This document shows positions 1 through 11,733 of a stretch of 64,000 nucleotides of DNA, piece after piece; position 1 is the stretch's first letter; every line of letters begins with the position of its first letter. The stretch is from Trichosporon coremiiforme (lineage: Eukaryota; Basidiomycota; Tremellomycetes; Trichosporonales; Trichosporonaceae). The notes under the pieces were generated by a model. It saw only the letters and a list, made by a program, of their open reading frames with translations. It was not told where the DNA came from and ran no database searches. The stretch is from assembly GCA_039545355.1 (NCBI GenBank), contig BCJJ01000009.1:372023-436022 (forward strand). The letters are read 5' to 3'. Both the position numbers and the translations under genes were made by a program.

Positions 1-1087
1 GTGTTCGGCTCGATCGGCGGAGGTGGTCTCTGCGCCGGTATCGCCGCTTATATGAAGCGCGTCGCGCCCAAGACGGCAGTGTACGGTGTCGAGACGGTGG
101 ACGGAGACGCAATGGACAAGTCGCTCAAGGCCGGGCACCGCATCGTGCTCCCCGAGGTCGGTCCCTTCGCAGACGGCACGGCCGTCAGGCTCGTTGGAGA
201 GGAGCCCTTCCGAGTCTGTAAGGAACTGCTCGACGACGTCGTCATTGTCGACAACGACGAGATCTGTGCCGCCATCAAGGACGTGTTCGAAGGTAAGCCA
301 GGCGATTCCCGCACGCGAGCTGACGGCAGAAACGCGCTCGATTCCCGAACCCTCTGGCGCGCTCGCGCTCGCGGGTCTCAAGGCGCACATCATCCGGAAC
401 AACCTGCAGGGCAGCGGCAAGCGCTTCGTCGCCGTCGTCTCGGGCGGAAACATGAACTTTTCGCGTCTGCGTTTCGTCGCCGAGCGCGCTGAGATCGGAG
501 AGGGCCGCGAAGTGCTCATGGCCTTCAAGGTCCCCGAGCGTCCCGGGTCGTTCGTCAAGCTGCACAACATCCTCGTGCCCCGTGCCGTCACCGAGTTCAG
601 CTACCGCTACTCAGAGCCGGAACACGGGTGGATCATTTGTTCGTTCTTCCTGATTTCAAAGTCTGGGCCGGAGGGCGGCATCTCTCCTCAGGACCGTCAA
701 AAGGAGATCTCCGAGCTCTCGTCCCAGCTCAAGGAACTCGGCATCGAGTCGCTCGACCTGAGCGAGAACGAGTTCGCAAAGTCGCATATCCGCCACCTCG
801 TCGGCGGAAGGAGCGTGGTCCAGAACGAGAGGATATTCCGGTTCGAGTTCCCCGAGCGTCCCGGCGCGCTCTCCCGCTTCCTCGCCTCGCTCACGCCGGG
901 CTGGAACATCTCCCTGTTCCACTACAGGAACCACGGCGCCGATGTCGGCAAGGTGCTCGTCGGGCTGCAGCCGCCGCCGAACGGGGACGCGGACCACAGC
1001 CAGCTCGACGCGTTCCTCGAGGAACTCGGATATCCTGTCGTTGAGGAGACGCAGAATGGGGCGTACAAGATGTTCCTGTGCGCTTAA
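1..1087 (+). CDS. ILV1: threonine deaminase, 3' part (partial at window start)
   Basis: This is the C-terminal part of the biosynthetic threonine dehydratase, a PLP enzyme that makes 2-oxobutanoate from threonine as the first step of isoleucine synthesis, normally in mitochondria. The gene begins before the window. A glycine-rich PLP-phosphate loop ([11 protein letters not shown]) opens the visible part. An intron at 293-329 (37 nt, branch AGCTGAC) is removed to give [13 protein letters not shown], the conserved junction before the last catalytic segment and VVSGGNMNF. Two ACT-like regulatory repeats follow, each starting with a PERPG motif ([15 protein letters not shown] and [15 protein letters not shown]); these bind isoleucine or valine in the family. 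The TAA stop is at 1085-1087. The two PERPG modules make the catabolic single-domain enzyme unlikely. Confidence 0.95.
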
Positions 1088-1793
1088 GTGAGCGAGCTAG
1101 CAAGCTCGGAGGGAGCTCAGAGGGAGCCCAGAAGAAGCTCAAGAGGGAGCCCAGAAGGAGCCCAAGAGGGAGCCCAGAAGGAGCTCAAGAGGGGACACTG
1201 GGAAGAGTAGCATCGCGCCGCTACTTAGGACAGCGACGCGCATAGATAGGACCAACTACAAAAGTACATAGACATTCTTCTTGATATGACAAGCTAAGCT
1301 AAGCATCAGCTCGACATTGATCTCAACTTCCTGGACCTACGTGCACAGCCCAGACCTTGCGGACCACCCACGATCTACATACCTCGTCCACTGAATGCAA
1401 CAATGGCGAGCCGTAATTGATCAGACCAAGAATAGCCGGCTCTCGTCAGCCATCATACCTCGGATCTTCCCACGACATGACTGCACAGGACACACTCATT
1501 ATGCTTATCGCCTGCCCAGAACTTTCATGTCTTACGCAATCAATGCATAACTGCTACCTGACTAGCTCATTATCGTCAGTGATGTATAGAATAACTATGG
1601 TACACCCGCACCAGGCAGGTGGAGGTCGGGATGGGAGGAGAGTTGGTTCAACATGTAACTTGCGAGGGGGGCGTGGGTATGGATTGTCCGGTATTCGTTG
1701 CTCTATGGGGGGTTGTTTGTTCGCCTACTAATCGTACACCTGTCGTCGGGGGAAATGTAGGCCAGCTACAGGCCGGTCAGACAGAGTCCGAAC
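1088..1793. other. intergenic region between convergent ILV1 and GH16 genes
   Basis: The two flanking genes converge here, so this holds both 3' ends. It contains a 23-bp tandem repeat just after the ILV1 stop (listed separately). The open frames here are short with no family resemblance, and I see no RNA gene. Confidence 0.6.
1109..1196. repeat. short tandem repeat, 23-bp unit, in ILV1 3' region
   Basis: Three near-identical 23-base units starting GAGGGAGCCCAGAAG run from about 1120 to 1188, flanked by partial units on both sides. The array is purine-rich on the + strand and begins about 30 bases after the ILV1 stop, so it is probably transcribed in the 3' UTR. Confidence 0.8.
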
Positions 1794-3455
1794 TTAGTAG
1801 ATGTTGGTAGAGTTGTAGTACGTGACCGAAACAACCTCCCAGTAAGCGTCCTTGAACGCGCCGCCCTCGTTCGCGACATACTCGGAGCACGTCGCGTAGC
1901 CAGTCTTGGCGCGGCAAGACGACCACGCGCCCTCCGAGCCGGCCCAGTCTCCGCACAGCGTCGTGTCGAAAATGTTGAAATTGTCGTAGAACGCCTCGTA
2001 CGGTGAGCACGATGTCGTGGGGAAGTTGGCAACAGGCGTGCCCCAGTTGTCAGGGTTCGGCGAGCCGTCCTTGATGTCCTGGGGAATGTCCGAACGCGAG
2101 AAGAAGAAGACCTGGATGGCGTAGTCGGCCCAGACAAGGGCGTAGACACCACCGTTCGCGTTGTTGAACGACTCGCCATAAGATGCCTGGCTCGACTGGT
2201 CGAGCACTCCGCATCCCTGGTTGAACGTGGCGGCAGAGCCACAGTTGAATGCGTCAAAGTCGCCGTTGCCGCGGTGAAGAACACCCTTCTGGCCGCTCTC
2301 AAAGTTGTAGGGCATCTGGCACCCGGGGCCAGTGTGCAGCGAGACCTGGTTCTGGGTGTTGTCGTTGACTCCCTCCAGAATGTCGATCTCACCGCCGTGC
2401 GGCCAGTTCGGGCCGTTCTGCCACCATGCGGGCCAGGTACCGCATCCAGTAGGCATGTGGACAGCGTCCATGAGAACCATGCCACCGGTGAAGACGCGCG
2501 TGCCGTGGATACGCACAGACTTGCGCTGGCCCTTCTCGCGGTAAGGAGTCGTGTCGACCTTCATGACAGCGTTGCCGCGCTCATTGATGGAGACGAGACC
2601 GTCGTTCCAAGCAGTGCCGGCGTCAACGTAGTGAACATCACCATGAGTCGGGTCGTCAAAGCTCCAGAACCACCAGTGCTTCGGGTCGAAGAATTCGTTG
2701 CCGGCAATCTTGGTGACGAGCTGCCACTGCGAAGTGGACTCGGGCGGGTTGCCGGAAGAAGTTGTCGTAGCAGACGCAGAGGCAGTGGGAGTGGCGGATG
2801 ATGCGTGAAGGCAGTCCCAGTCCCATTCAGCACAGGACGAGGTCGCCGACGCAGTCGGGGTAGCGGAGGAACGGTGATGGCAGTCCCAGTCCCACTTCTC
2901 GCAAGACGAGGAAGACGAGGCTGAGGCGGTCACAGATGACGACGAAGCAGAAGCAGAAGCAGTCCACCAGGGAGTGGTCTGCGAAGTCCACCAGACGGTA
3001 GTTGAAGAAGAAGCAGAGCTCGAGGATGAGTCAGTCGGCTTGCTCCAGTCATCGGTGCTGGTAGTCTTGGTCGGCTGGTCATCGTTGTCACCGTCATCAT
3101 CTCCGTCATCTCCATCGTCGTCACCATCATCGCCGTTGTCGTTATCACCGTCATCGTCACCGTCGTCGCCGCCGTGGCCACCAGTGGGCTTCGGCTTCCA
3201 GTGGGGCCGCGTCTTGGTCTTCCACGGCTTGTTGTGGTGGTCCTTGCCTCCGTTGTCAACCCCGGTAGAGTCGCCGCAGTTGGAAGAGGAGGAGTCACCG
3301 CCACGGCGAACGACTCGTCGCACCAGGCGACGGTTGGCCTCGGGAATGGAGCGCCCGGCGACCTTGATGTCTGCACGGTTGTCGAGGGGAACCGTCACAG
3401 ATTCGACGACCGGCGCCAAAAGCAAAGGCAGAACTGCCAGGAGGGAGGTGTACAT
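1794..3455 (-). CDS. secreted glycoside hydrolase family 16 protein (endo-1,3(4)-beta-glucanase-like)
   Basis: A single-exon 553-residue protein. Residues 1-19 form a signal peptide (MYTSLLAVLPLLLAPVVES). Dibasic sites (RRLVRRVVRR, about 42-51) suggest Kex2 processing. An Asp/Gly-rich stretch at about 95-125 and a Ser/Thr-rich linker follow; the linker carries two copies of a small Cys/Trp motif (C-x2-WDWDC). The C-terminal half is a GH16 catalytic domain with the signature E356-I-D358-I-L-E361, in which the two glutamates act as nucleophile and acid/base and the aspartate assists. GH16 enzymes of this fungal subgroup act on mixed or 1,3-beta-glucans, in wall remodelling or degradation. Secretion and fold are well supported; substrate is inferred. 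No GPI signal is evident at the C-terminus. Confidence 0.9.
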   Translation of the reverse strand: MYTSLLAVLPLLLAPVVESVTVPLDNRADIKVAGRSIPEANRRLVRRVVRRGGDSSSSNCGDSTGVDNGGKDHHNKPWKTKTRPHWKPKPTGGHGGDDGDDDGDNDNGDDGDDDGDDGDDDGDNDDQPTKTTSTDDWSKPTDSSSSSASSSTTVWWTSQTTPWWTASASASSSSVTASASSSSSCEKWDWDCHHRSSATPTASATSSCAEWDWDCLHASSATPTASASATTTSSGNPPESTSQWQLVTKIAGNEFFDPKHWWFWSFDDPTHGDVHYVDAGTAWNDGLVSINERGNAVMKVDTTPYREKGQRKSVRIHGTRVFTGGMVLMDAVHMPTGCGTWPAWWQNGPNWPHGGEIDILEGVNDNTQNQVSLHTGPGCQMPYNFESGQKGVLHRGNGDFDAFNCGSAATFNQGCGVLDQSSQASYGESFNNANGGVYALVWADYAIQVFFFSRSDIPQDIKDGSPNPDNWGTPVANFPTTSCSPYEAFYDNFNIFDTTLCGDWAGSEGAWSSCRAKTGYATCSEYVANEGGAFKDAYWEVVSVTYYNSTNIY

Positions 3456-6400
3456 GTTGAGAAGAATGAGCTTGAGGGTAGCGAAACAGGGTTAACTAAG
3501 GGGTGGACGTGCGACTAGCGCTGTTCGACCTGCGAGTGTCCAAGTTGGCGAAGACGAGCCAGCGTCTTCGGTCTGTAGCGCGGAAACAAGACAAGACAGC
3601 GAATGCGAAGAGATCGTCAGGACAAAGAGGGTGTTGAATGGGGAAGGTCGTCGAGGGGTGGGATTAAAGTCGACGATGGGTGGATCAAGGCCGGAGACCG
3701 GATCGCAAGATGTCGTTGTATCGAGCATGGCAGGATACGTCGACAGTTAAAGAAGATGCAGTGAATGCCAAGAGGGAGGATGATCGCACGTATGGCGGTG
3801 AGCGCAGTAGGGTGCAGGAGGCGCATTCGTGCAGAGTCAAGCGTCGCAAGCGTGTGCGCGGTGGAGGATACGATGGGCGGATGCACGGGAGGAAGAGGCA
3901 GGAGGAAGGCACAGACAGAGACAGGGCACAGACGATAAAGCAAGGAGGACAAAGAGAAAGAGTGTGCGTCAGCGTCATGTTCACGTTCACGTTCTGGTCG
4001 GCAGGGGTCCGGGCGTAGTGCAGATCGTGCAGATCGCCATTGTCGACGACAACGAGCCCGCTAGTCACTCACGAGAGGGGTGTGGTTGGGGGGTGTTAGA
4101 TGGGTGGTGGAGAAAGAAGAAGAGAAATGCACCTAGACATGTTATGATATGTGCGGTGCGGTGCAGCACGGCACCGGCAGCGGTGGGGGGCGAGTGAGCA
4201 GCGATGGTGGTGGCAAGCTTCCCCCTGCAGCCCTCCCCTGGCTGGCATGGCTGGGATGAATGGTGCAGATTGCAGTGGCTTGTGGCCAAGAGGACACTAA
4301 TGCAGATATTTCAGGAGACACTCAGCTGCTGCCCTGATCAGCTTGGCCACTGGTACGCCTGCAGAGCAGAAGAGAAGAAGCCGGGGGGAAAGGGACACGG
4401 GAACTGTCCACGAAATGCTGCCAGGGTGGAGGAGGGCGGCAGACCCCAGGGTCCGGGAAAAAAATCAAGCGCGTAGCGTCTGCACCACCAACTGCACCCA
4501 CCAAAGCACCAAGACCGCTGAGTCGGAACTAGCTCGAACCAGTCAAACACACATGCTGCTCCACTGCACTGCGATCCTGCGAGAACAAGACGTGCGTACC
4601 TCTCCATTTAAGAGTTAATTGAGTTAAGCACTGTGCAGAGCTTGATTAATGTCCGGTTCTCACTGCACATCGCATCACTTGCACATCGACACTTGTCTGC
4701 TTGAGCAGTTGTTTGTTTGTGTCTACGCGCCGACGCCACCGCCGTCACTACGGCCGTGGCATAACCTCAAGCTTGGCTCGGGTCGAGGCAGGTCACGCTC
4801 TCCTGCCGTTGCGGGCAGCGGGGGCACGCGCGCAGAGCTCTCCGGCCTTGCTGCGCTGGGGCGGTCGCAGAGCCCGCAGAGGAAAGGGCTGCGGCGGACG
4901 CAGGCACGCAGCCTGAGCAGCCTGCGAGGTCGATTCCGACTTGTCCCAACCCACGAACCCCCAGGTCCCGAGTTGATGAGAGTCTCAGGGTAGGTGTATC
5001 ACGCAAGCCAACCAGAGTCCAGCGTCGTAATGGCTGACCGTGCCATTCAATGTTGACCTTTGCTAGCTCGGCAGCCCTGGAGCCAGTGTTCTTAGTCTAA
5101 CAGCCGGTGTGTTCGCCCGCGATCGCCTGCACGGAGCCATGCGTGAGTCGCCGGGCAAATACAGAGAACGCCAGAACACACGCACACTTGCTTCCGACCG
5201 CATGCTTACGCTCCCTACGTTCTTCGGCGAGATTCTCTGCGCCGTCGCGCAACGCGGGGAGGTGAGGGAGGACGCAGGTACGCAGATAGGCAGGCTGGAC
5301 ATCATGGCAATCGATCTTGAGAGTCTGTGCTCTTGGACACCTGGGACCGGAGGTGTAAGACAGGGCGAGACAAGGACGTACGCCGTTCATTACGTGTTGT
5401 CTGAGCACGTTTCCTACGCTTCCGGTTCCAAGAACCAACATGCACTGTTGGAGACCCACCACACATGTGCCGAGCCCACCCAAGGCTTAGACAGAGCGCC
5501 GAGACCGCCGTTGCTCTGGCAATCGCCGGAACAGAGCGCCAACTCGCACTACAACTCGCCAGTCGTTAGTCGGCCGGGCAATAAATCGCGCATGGCTATG
5601 GTCAGCCCTGAAACTGGAATCGGTGTGGCATGCAATCTTCTCGGCGCAGCTCGGCACACATTGTCCTCGGCAAGCAGCACAGTTGTACGCCTGCAAGATC
5701 GTCGGTGACATGCAAACCAGCCGTAGCTGCCGGACAGTTCTTTCCGAGGCTGCCTTATGCTTCTTGCCCGACAGGAGCCCCTTGTCCCTGTCTTGGTAGT
5801 CACGGTGCGGCAGCCGGCAGTTGGTCATGCGACAGTCACGGTGCTATCCCGCTAATGAACTCGGCGTCATGGAAGCGCAGAAGCGTGTAACGCAGAATGC
5901 GAAGCGCGCGGAGCGACTTCAGTCACGGGCGCAGAAGACGGCATCGCTTTCTGCGGACGGGAGCTGCTCCAGGCTCCGCTTGCTTATCCGCTAAAGGAAA
6001 AGGGGGTGCAAGACGCGCACGTACGTTCGCGTGATGCCGTACTGCCAGGTCCAACCGCAGGTCCTGGGTGAGGTCCCATGTTTGTCTCTACACTGCTATG
6101 CACCAGGTACGGAGGCTCCAAACAGCATTGTGCATCCGAGATACTCCCCGATATCCCCCCTTTGGTGCGTTGGGAGGACAAGCGTGAGATAAGCTCAGTC
6201 TCAAGGGGGTAATCGGAGACAGTCTCCCTTTGTTTGTCTCCTCGATCTCGTCCGCAACTTGCATACCTGAGAAAAAGCAGTCGCGTCTTCTTGCTCTTGG
6301 CAGGAGTAGGAGAGTTGGCAAGCATAAGGGACAATTCACGTGCCATCGAAGCTCTGCACTAGGCTCCCTGAGGGAGCATCGTCATCCACTGTCTCCACTG

Positions 6401-6862
6401 TTGAGGGCGGTGTAGCGACCAGCCACCGCCAGGTGCGTCAGGAGCTCCAGCATCGAGTTGTCTGCCCACTGGGCACCAGGGAATATAACCGTCCGCATTC
6501 AGAGTGTTTGCGCATCAAGCTTGATCGATGACGGCATGCCACGTTGTTGATACCACCACGTGCGCTTACACGTATTAACGTTTGGAAAACGACCGCGCAC
6601 ATTCCTCGCATAAATCTACAAGCGCACTGTACATCCGCGCACGCCATAGATCTCGTTGTCCGCTTCCTCCGATCTATGCTCCGAGTCGAAGCGGTGGAGG
6701 TCGTCCAACCGGGCTTACGCTGCGTTTGCGGAGATTAGATTAGCCCAAGAAAAGTCGACTCACCGTCCCCACTTGCAATCTCACTCCCCTTTCCTCACTC
6801 ACTACTCACCCTTGCACTCGCGATACCCGGAGAGAAACAAGGCTAGACGTAGAAAACCCGGA
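3456..6862. other. long divergent intergenic region, GH16 to SNO1
   Basis: About 3.4 kb between divergent genes. The longest frame (5109-5708, + strand, 199 codons) has no recognisable domain or signal and looks like chance GC-rich openness. The first several hundred bases upstream of 3455 presumably hold the GH16 promoter. I see no tRNA or repeat in it. Confidence 0.5.
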
Positions 6863-7928
6863 ATGACTATCGAACTCCAGGAAGAGAGGGAACAGCCCCC
6901 GGCCGAGCTCACCATTGGCGTGCTCGCGCTCCAGGGAGCTTTCCACGAGCACATCGCGTATCTCAACCGGTGAGTTACCGCAGAGGTTCGACATCGAGTT
7001 GCGCAGCAGATGCGGAACAGTAGGACTTATCTAACACCAGACTCCGGCCAAAGGGACACACGATCCGCGCAATCGCGGTGCGCACAAAGGACGAGCTCGA
7101 CGTGAGTTGAGTCGTATCGGGGACGAGACTGCTCCTCTCCACACTTCACATCCGCACTGTCCTTCCACTACCCCGATCCCTGTGCTTCTGAGCCCTCTTC
7201 TCTATCCTCTTAAACACGACTTGGGCTCGCGCTCAGCTGAGACGTCGGGACCCACTAGCTGACAACACAGCAATGCTACGCCCTCATCCTCCCCGGCGGC
7301 GAATCGACCGCCATCACCCGTGTCGCGGCCCGGACTGAGGGTCTCCTCCCCGCCCTCCAGGCTTTTGTGGCCGACCCCGAACGGCCAGTCTACGGCACAT
7401 GCGCGGGCATGATCCTCATGGCTGAGCCGGACGGAGTCGGCGGCGGTAAAAGGCAGGGTGACGGCAAGGCCTGGGGCGGGATGAAGGGGATGAAGGTCTG
7501 GCGCAACCTATACGGAGGTGAGTACGGCGACGCTGCGGTTTTGGTCATGCGGAGACCGGCATTCTCAAGCCCAGTTTTAAGCTGACAATCAAGGCCAGCT
7601 CGAATCGTTCGAATTCCCGCTCCAGATTCCCGGGCTCTTCTCGCGGGCAGACGAACCCTTCAACACCATCTTCATCCGCGCGCCCTGCCTGCACTCTCTC
7701 ACTCCGGAGGCCAAGGCGGGCACCGAGATTCTGGCGACTCTGCCGCCGGAATGCGTCCCCGCCCCGCCGCCTGCTGATTCTCCCCTCGGACCGGCGGATG
7801 AGGAGACGCTCGGAGCGGTCATGCTGAGACAAGGGAAGAAGCTTGTTACAAGCTTCCACCCCGAGTTGTCGGGCGATGCGCGCATTCACGAGTTTTGGGT
7901 TGAGCGGTGTGTGCTGGGTAGGAAGTAG
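6863..7928 (+). CDS. SNO1: pyridoxal 5'-phosphate synthase glutaminase subunit (SNO/PdxT)
   Basis: This class I glutaminase supplies ammonia to the Snz/PdxS synthase in the DXP-independent vitamin B6 pathway. Exons are 6863-6969, 7041-7101, 7271-7517 and 7594-7928, giving 249 residues, close to the family length. The N-terminus reads [13 protein letters not shown], typical of PdxT. The oxyanion motif PGGEST lies at the start of exon 3; the nucleophile is Cys100 in YGTCAGM; the His227/Glu229 pair lies in TSFHPEL. Exon 4 begins inside the conserved YGGQLESF segment, which fixes the acceptor at 7593 (CAAG, after branch GCTGAC). In budding yeasts SNO genes often sit beside SNZ; no SNZ is visible within 3 kb here. 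Confidence 0.95.
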
Positions 7929-8396
7929 ATAGACATGTTAGACGTGTTGTATAGAGCCAGCTTGGGGTATTGAGAGTGATGCTGAACTGATACTCCACTT
8001 TGACACTGCTGACGACTTACACTGCTCTACAGTCTTTCCAAATGTGGGTCAGATCTCGACCCTCGCCCCAAAGCAGCCTTTGTTCCGCTTACTGAACAGC
8101 AACTCTGCACTAGCACTAGATATATGACTGCATACTGACTAAAAACACTATAAATACTGGCGCCAAGTGGCACGATAACGGACTGATGGAAGAGAAGGAC
8201 GGCAATGTAAGCCGTCAAGCGGTGAAGTGGTGAAGAGAGAGCTGCACGACAAGCTGCGCTTCCAGCTGTTGCTTGAGCGTGCAAACCCAGCCGTACCCCA
8301 ACCTTGAGATATGCCGGAGTACGAGACCGCGACAAAAGTCACGGGCGACCTTGTTCTTGTTCAAAGACTCCGAAAGTCTGAAGTCGGGGAGGACAC
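7929..8396. other. convergent intergenic region
   Basis: The 3' ends of SNO1 and the PalI-like gene meet here. No coding or RNA feature is visible. Confidence 0.6.
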
Positions 8397-9604
8397 TCAG
8401 TACTGGCCCCAGTGAGAAGGGGGATAGACCGTAGACCCGGAACTCGGGTAGGCGGTAGTACTACTTCCCTCGTATGCCCTTCCCCAGAACCCGGACGGGG
8501 GAGGCGTGTTCCCAGCCCTGCTGGTCACAAACTCGCCCTCCGGCTCCGGGAACCAGGTGTAGATTGGCCGATGACGATCGGGAGCCCTCGGGGTCTCCTC
8601 AGCTCCGATCCAGTTGATCCCTCCCCCACGCTCTCCACTGTCGTCCCTCTCGCTCCTGCTCCTCTTGCTCCCGGCACCGGTACCCCCAGTGTGGCGACTA
8701 GGGGCCACAGAGGGCACGTAAACGTCCCCGATCCTGAGGACGGGCATCTCCTCGATATCCCTGGCGCGGAACCACTCCGCCACAGTGAGGATGTAGGGGA
8801 TGATGAACACAGGAATGAGGAGCCAGTACCCGTAAGAATACGAGACGTGGGCCTGTGTGTGCGCCTTCAAGTGGGAGTTGAGGTTGCGCGCCCACTTCCA
8901 CACGATAGCGGAGTAGATTGTCGTCAGGAGGGCGAGTAGCCCAGTGCCGTAGATTGCGAAGACTTGCAGGGCGTCCGTGCTGTACTTGATGGCTATGATT
9001 GAGAGGACTAAACAGACGAGGCCCCAGGCTGTTTGTTAGCTACGTCCTGCGTGATGGGCAGGAAGAATAGCATGATGGCGTCTGATGCACACTTGGCCAC
9101 ACATTTTGCCACGCAAATGCCTTGATCTCTGATGGACGCAAGATCATGCCGCGTGGCGCTACTCTGCGTACTCGACCGTGCTGCAACTAGAATATAAAGG
9201 AAAGGGGGCGGAGAAGGGATATAGAAGGGGCAGTCACTCACCAAGGAGAGCAGGCAACATGCCATGAACCCTCGTGTCGGCCGAAAAACGCCCCGGAATA
9301 TCTTTGTACCGCAGCTGCTCCGCCAGCGACGTGGTGAAGTTGTACCCGACCTCGGGACCGTGGCAGACCCCAATGAGTTGGTCACACCAGCCCCAAGTGC
9401 CGAGGTGGAAGTTCACAACGGGAGAGGGAGAACTGATGGAGACGAAACGGACTTTGCCCACCGGAGTGGACACTGGAGGAATTGTCAGCGGGGCATTGCA
9501 GGGAATTTGGGGGAAACGGTACTGTAGATAGGAGGGGCAGTATACACACAGTGGAGAGTAAACATGATCAGAATCCAGAAGAAGTAAAAACCTTCGACGA
9601 CCAT
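8397..9604 (-). CDS. SUR7/PalI-family four-TM membrane protein
   Basis: Spliced from exons 9604-9523, 9472-9242 and 9028-8397 (314 residues). Introns of 50 and 213 nt carry GCTGAC and GCTAAC branch points. TM1 is residues 5-25 (FYFFWILIMFTLHCVY). The extracellular loop has the family pattern LGTWGWC ... C ... GYNF. Three more TM segments follow (around HGMLPALLAWGLVCLVL, VFAIYGTGLLALLTTIY and YWLLIPVFIIPYILTV), then a soluble Ser/Pro/Gly-rich tail. This matches Sur7 (eisosome) and PalI/Rim9 (ambient-pH sensing) proteins; which of these roles it has cannot be told. The start at 9604 is the first in-frame ATG before TM1, but an upstream exon is possible, since a frame without ATG continues beyond it. 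Confidence 0.8.
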
Positions 9605-10275
9605 AATGGCGGTGATGAGCTCGGGGCTCGAACTCTGCAGTTGATGGCAGTTGTGTAGGATTTACGAACGCGAATTGAATAGGAGAGAGGGAGATAAAGA
9701 GATGACTGGGGGAGAGAAAGGGATTACCGGAGCTGAAAAAGAGCTGCGGAAGAGCTATGCGAATGATTGATGGGAAGTGAAGAAGACGAAGAGAAGACAT
9801 AGCAACCACCCGTCGGCCAAGCCGTCGAGGGAGTTGGGCACACTCGGAGCGGAAGCAGTGATGGACAGATAGCGAGGCATCGTTCGACAGCTTCGAATTG
9901 CGAGCGGTTGACTGGATTGTGTGCATAGTCTGTATCCCTGAGCACTGGAAGCTCTGCACACGCAGGACCACTTTCGCGCCGCTCGAAAGTCCCATGGATG
10001 TTTTTGGACTGATGGACTTGTTGCATCTCTCCGGCGCATCACCTGCCGATAACGAAACCACGGGCTACTCAGGTGCATCAAAGTTCATTAAATCATACTC
10101 GCAACCAATCTCATGGCTTCTGTGCACTGCAAACGACGCACACCTTCATGGAAGCGTAAACTCGCTCCCATCAGAGCCACATCAGCCGCCACTCTGATTG
10201 CCACTCCGGTCACGTGATAACCACTGACATCAGACATCCGGTCCAGAACTGTTTTGACGAACCTCATCATTCACC
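9605..10275. other. divergent intergenic region, PalI-like to cyclophilin
   Basis: Holds the promoters of the two divergent genes. An open minus-strand frame extends to about 10061 but lacks family similarity; it may be 5' UTR or an unrecognised first exon of the PalI-like gene. Confidence 0.5.
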
Positions 10276-11733
10276 ATGTCGGTCCTGCTCGAGACCTCGC
10301 TCGGCGAGCTGGTCGTCGACCTCGAGGTCGAGCGGTGTCCACGTATCTGCGAAAACTTCCTGAAGCTCTGCAAGGTGAAGTACTATGGATTGAACGCGTT
10401 TTTTAATGGTGAGTTGCTCATGTCTGCGCAACTGACTCCAGTGTCCAAGGACTTCATCTGCCAGACGGGCGACCCCACCGCGACGGGAACAGGAGGGGAG
10501 TCCTTCGAGTCCTATGCGTGGTCTCAGAACCATGAGGGCCCAAAGCCGCCACGCTACATCGAGCCCGAGATCACGACCAAGCTGAAGCACAAGGAGCGCG
10601 GAACTGTGTCCATGGCCGTTGCGCCTGTCGAGCCGCCGGGATGCGGGAGCCAGTTCTTCATCACGCTCGCCGACAACATTGACTACCTGGACGGCAAGCA
10701 TTGCGTGTTTGGGCACGTCATCGAGGGACTCGACACGCTGGACAAGATTAACGACGCCTTCCTCGACCAGGACGGAAGGCCGCTGCAGGACATCCGTATC
10801 CGGCACGTCGAGATTCTGGAGGATCCCTTCGAGGACCCGCCCAACATGATTCCGGTGCCCGACTCGCCGCTCCGCGCACCCGACTCGGGCTTCGCGCGCA
10901 TCGCTGATGACGAGGATCCGTTCAAGGAGATGTCCGAGGAACAGGCTGAGGAAGAGCGGCGCAAGACGGCTGCCAGCTCGTCCGCGCTTACCCTTGAGAT
11001 GATCGGCGACCTGCCGTTCGCTGCCGTGCGACCGCCAGAGAACATTCTCTTCGTGTGCAAGCTCAATCCCGTCACGCAGGACGACGACCTCGAGCTCATC
11101 TTCTCCCGCTTCGGCAAGATCCTCTCGTGTGAGATAGTGCGTGATAAGAAGTCGGGCGACTCGCTGCAGTACGCTTTCATCGAGTTCGATCTGAAGGAGA
11201 GCGCAGAGCAGGCGTACTTCAAGATGCAGAATGTGCTCGTCGACGACCGCCGAATCCACGTCGACTTCTCGCAGAGTGTCGCCAAGATGAACCGCGCTCA
11301 GCTCATAGGTCTGAACAGCGGCCGCGGAGGGCGCGGCGGAGGCCGGGGAGGGATGCGCGGTGGACACCGCGGGGGTTTCGATGCCCCGAGGCAGAGAGAC
11401 GCTGGCTACGGAGACCGGTATGTGAGGAAGCGAAGCAGGAGTCCCCGACGAGACGATGACCGCGATCGTGACCACCGGGATAGGAGGGACGACCGCCGCG
11501 ACTACGAACGGAGAGACCGGGATCGAGAACGTGACCGCGACCGTGAACGCGATCGCAGGGATCGCGACCGGGACTACGGCCGCGACCGCCGAGACAGGGA
11601 CCGAGACCGTCACCGCGACCGTGATGACCGCCGCGACCGTAGGGACAGAGATGATCGCCGAGACAGGGACCGCCGCGACGACCGCGACAGGAGGGACCGC
11701 GATAGACGAGACGACCGATATGAGCGTCGCTAG
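10276..11733 (+). CDS. PPIL4-type cyclophilin with RRM and Arg/Asp-rich tail
   Basis: A nuclear peptidyl-prolyl isomerase-like protein of the spliceosome-associated PPIL4/CYP6 group. A 33-nt intron (10409-10441, branch ACTGAC) is removed; it is a multiple of three and stop-free, so the frame also reads through it. The spliced protein is 474 residues. The cyclophilin domain is about 1-165 ([37 protein letters not shown]). As in other PPIL4 proteins, the usual catalytic arginine is not present before the QTGD segment, so isomerase activity is doubtful. An RRM lies at about 245-320 ([17 protein letters not shown]). It is followed by an RGG patch and a long tail of Arg-Asp dipeptides, typical of pre-mRNA splicing proteins. 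The start ATG sits in ACCATG. Confidence 0.93.
   Translation: MSVLLETSLGELVVDLEVERCPRICENFLKLCKVKYYGLNAFFNGELLMSAQLTPVSKDFICQTGDPTATGTGGESFESYAWSQNHEGPKPPRYIEPEITTKLKHKERGTVSMAVAPVEPPGCGSQFFITLADNIDYLDGKHCVFGHVIEGLDTLDKINDAFLDQDGRPLQDIRIRHVEILEDPFEDPPNMIPVPDSPLRAPDSGFARIADDEDPFKEMSEEQAEEERRKTAASSSALTLEMIGDLPFAAVRPPENILFVCKLNPVTQDDDLELIFSRFGKILSCEIVRDKKSGDSLQYAFIEFDLKESAEQAYFKMQNVLVDDRRIHVDFSQSVAKMNRAQLIGLNSGRGGRGGGRGGMRGGHRGGFDAPRQRDAGYGDRYVRKRSRSPRRDDDRDRDHRDRRDDRRDYERRDRDRERDRDRERDRRDRDRDYGRDRRDRDRDRHRDRDDRRDRRDRDDRRDRDRRDDRDRRDRDRRDDRYERR

Noticed and set aside
5109..5708. 199-codon + strand frame
   Set aside because: No domain, signal or exon structure, and overlapping frames on the opposite strand are comparably open; typical of GC-rich noncoding DNA.
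9605..10061. Minus-strand open frame as a first exon of the PalI-like gene
   Set aside because: No family similarity and no clear donor joining it to TM1; kept only as a possibility in the gene entry.
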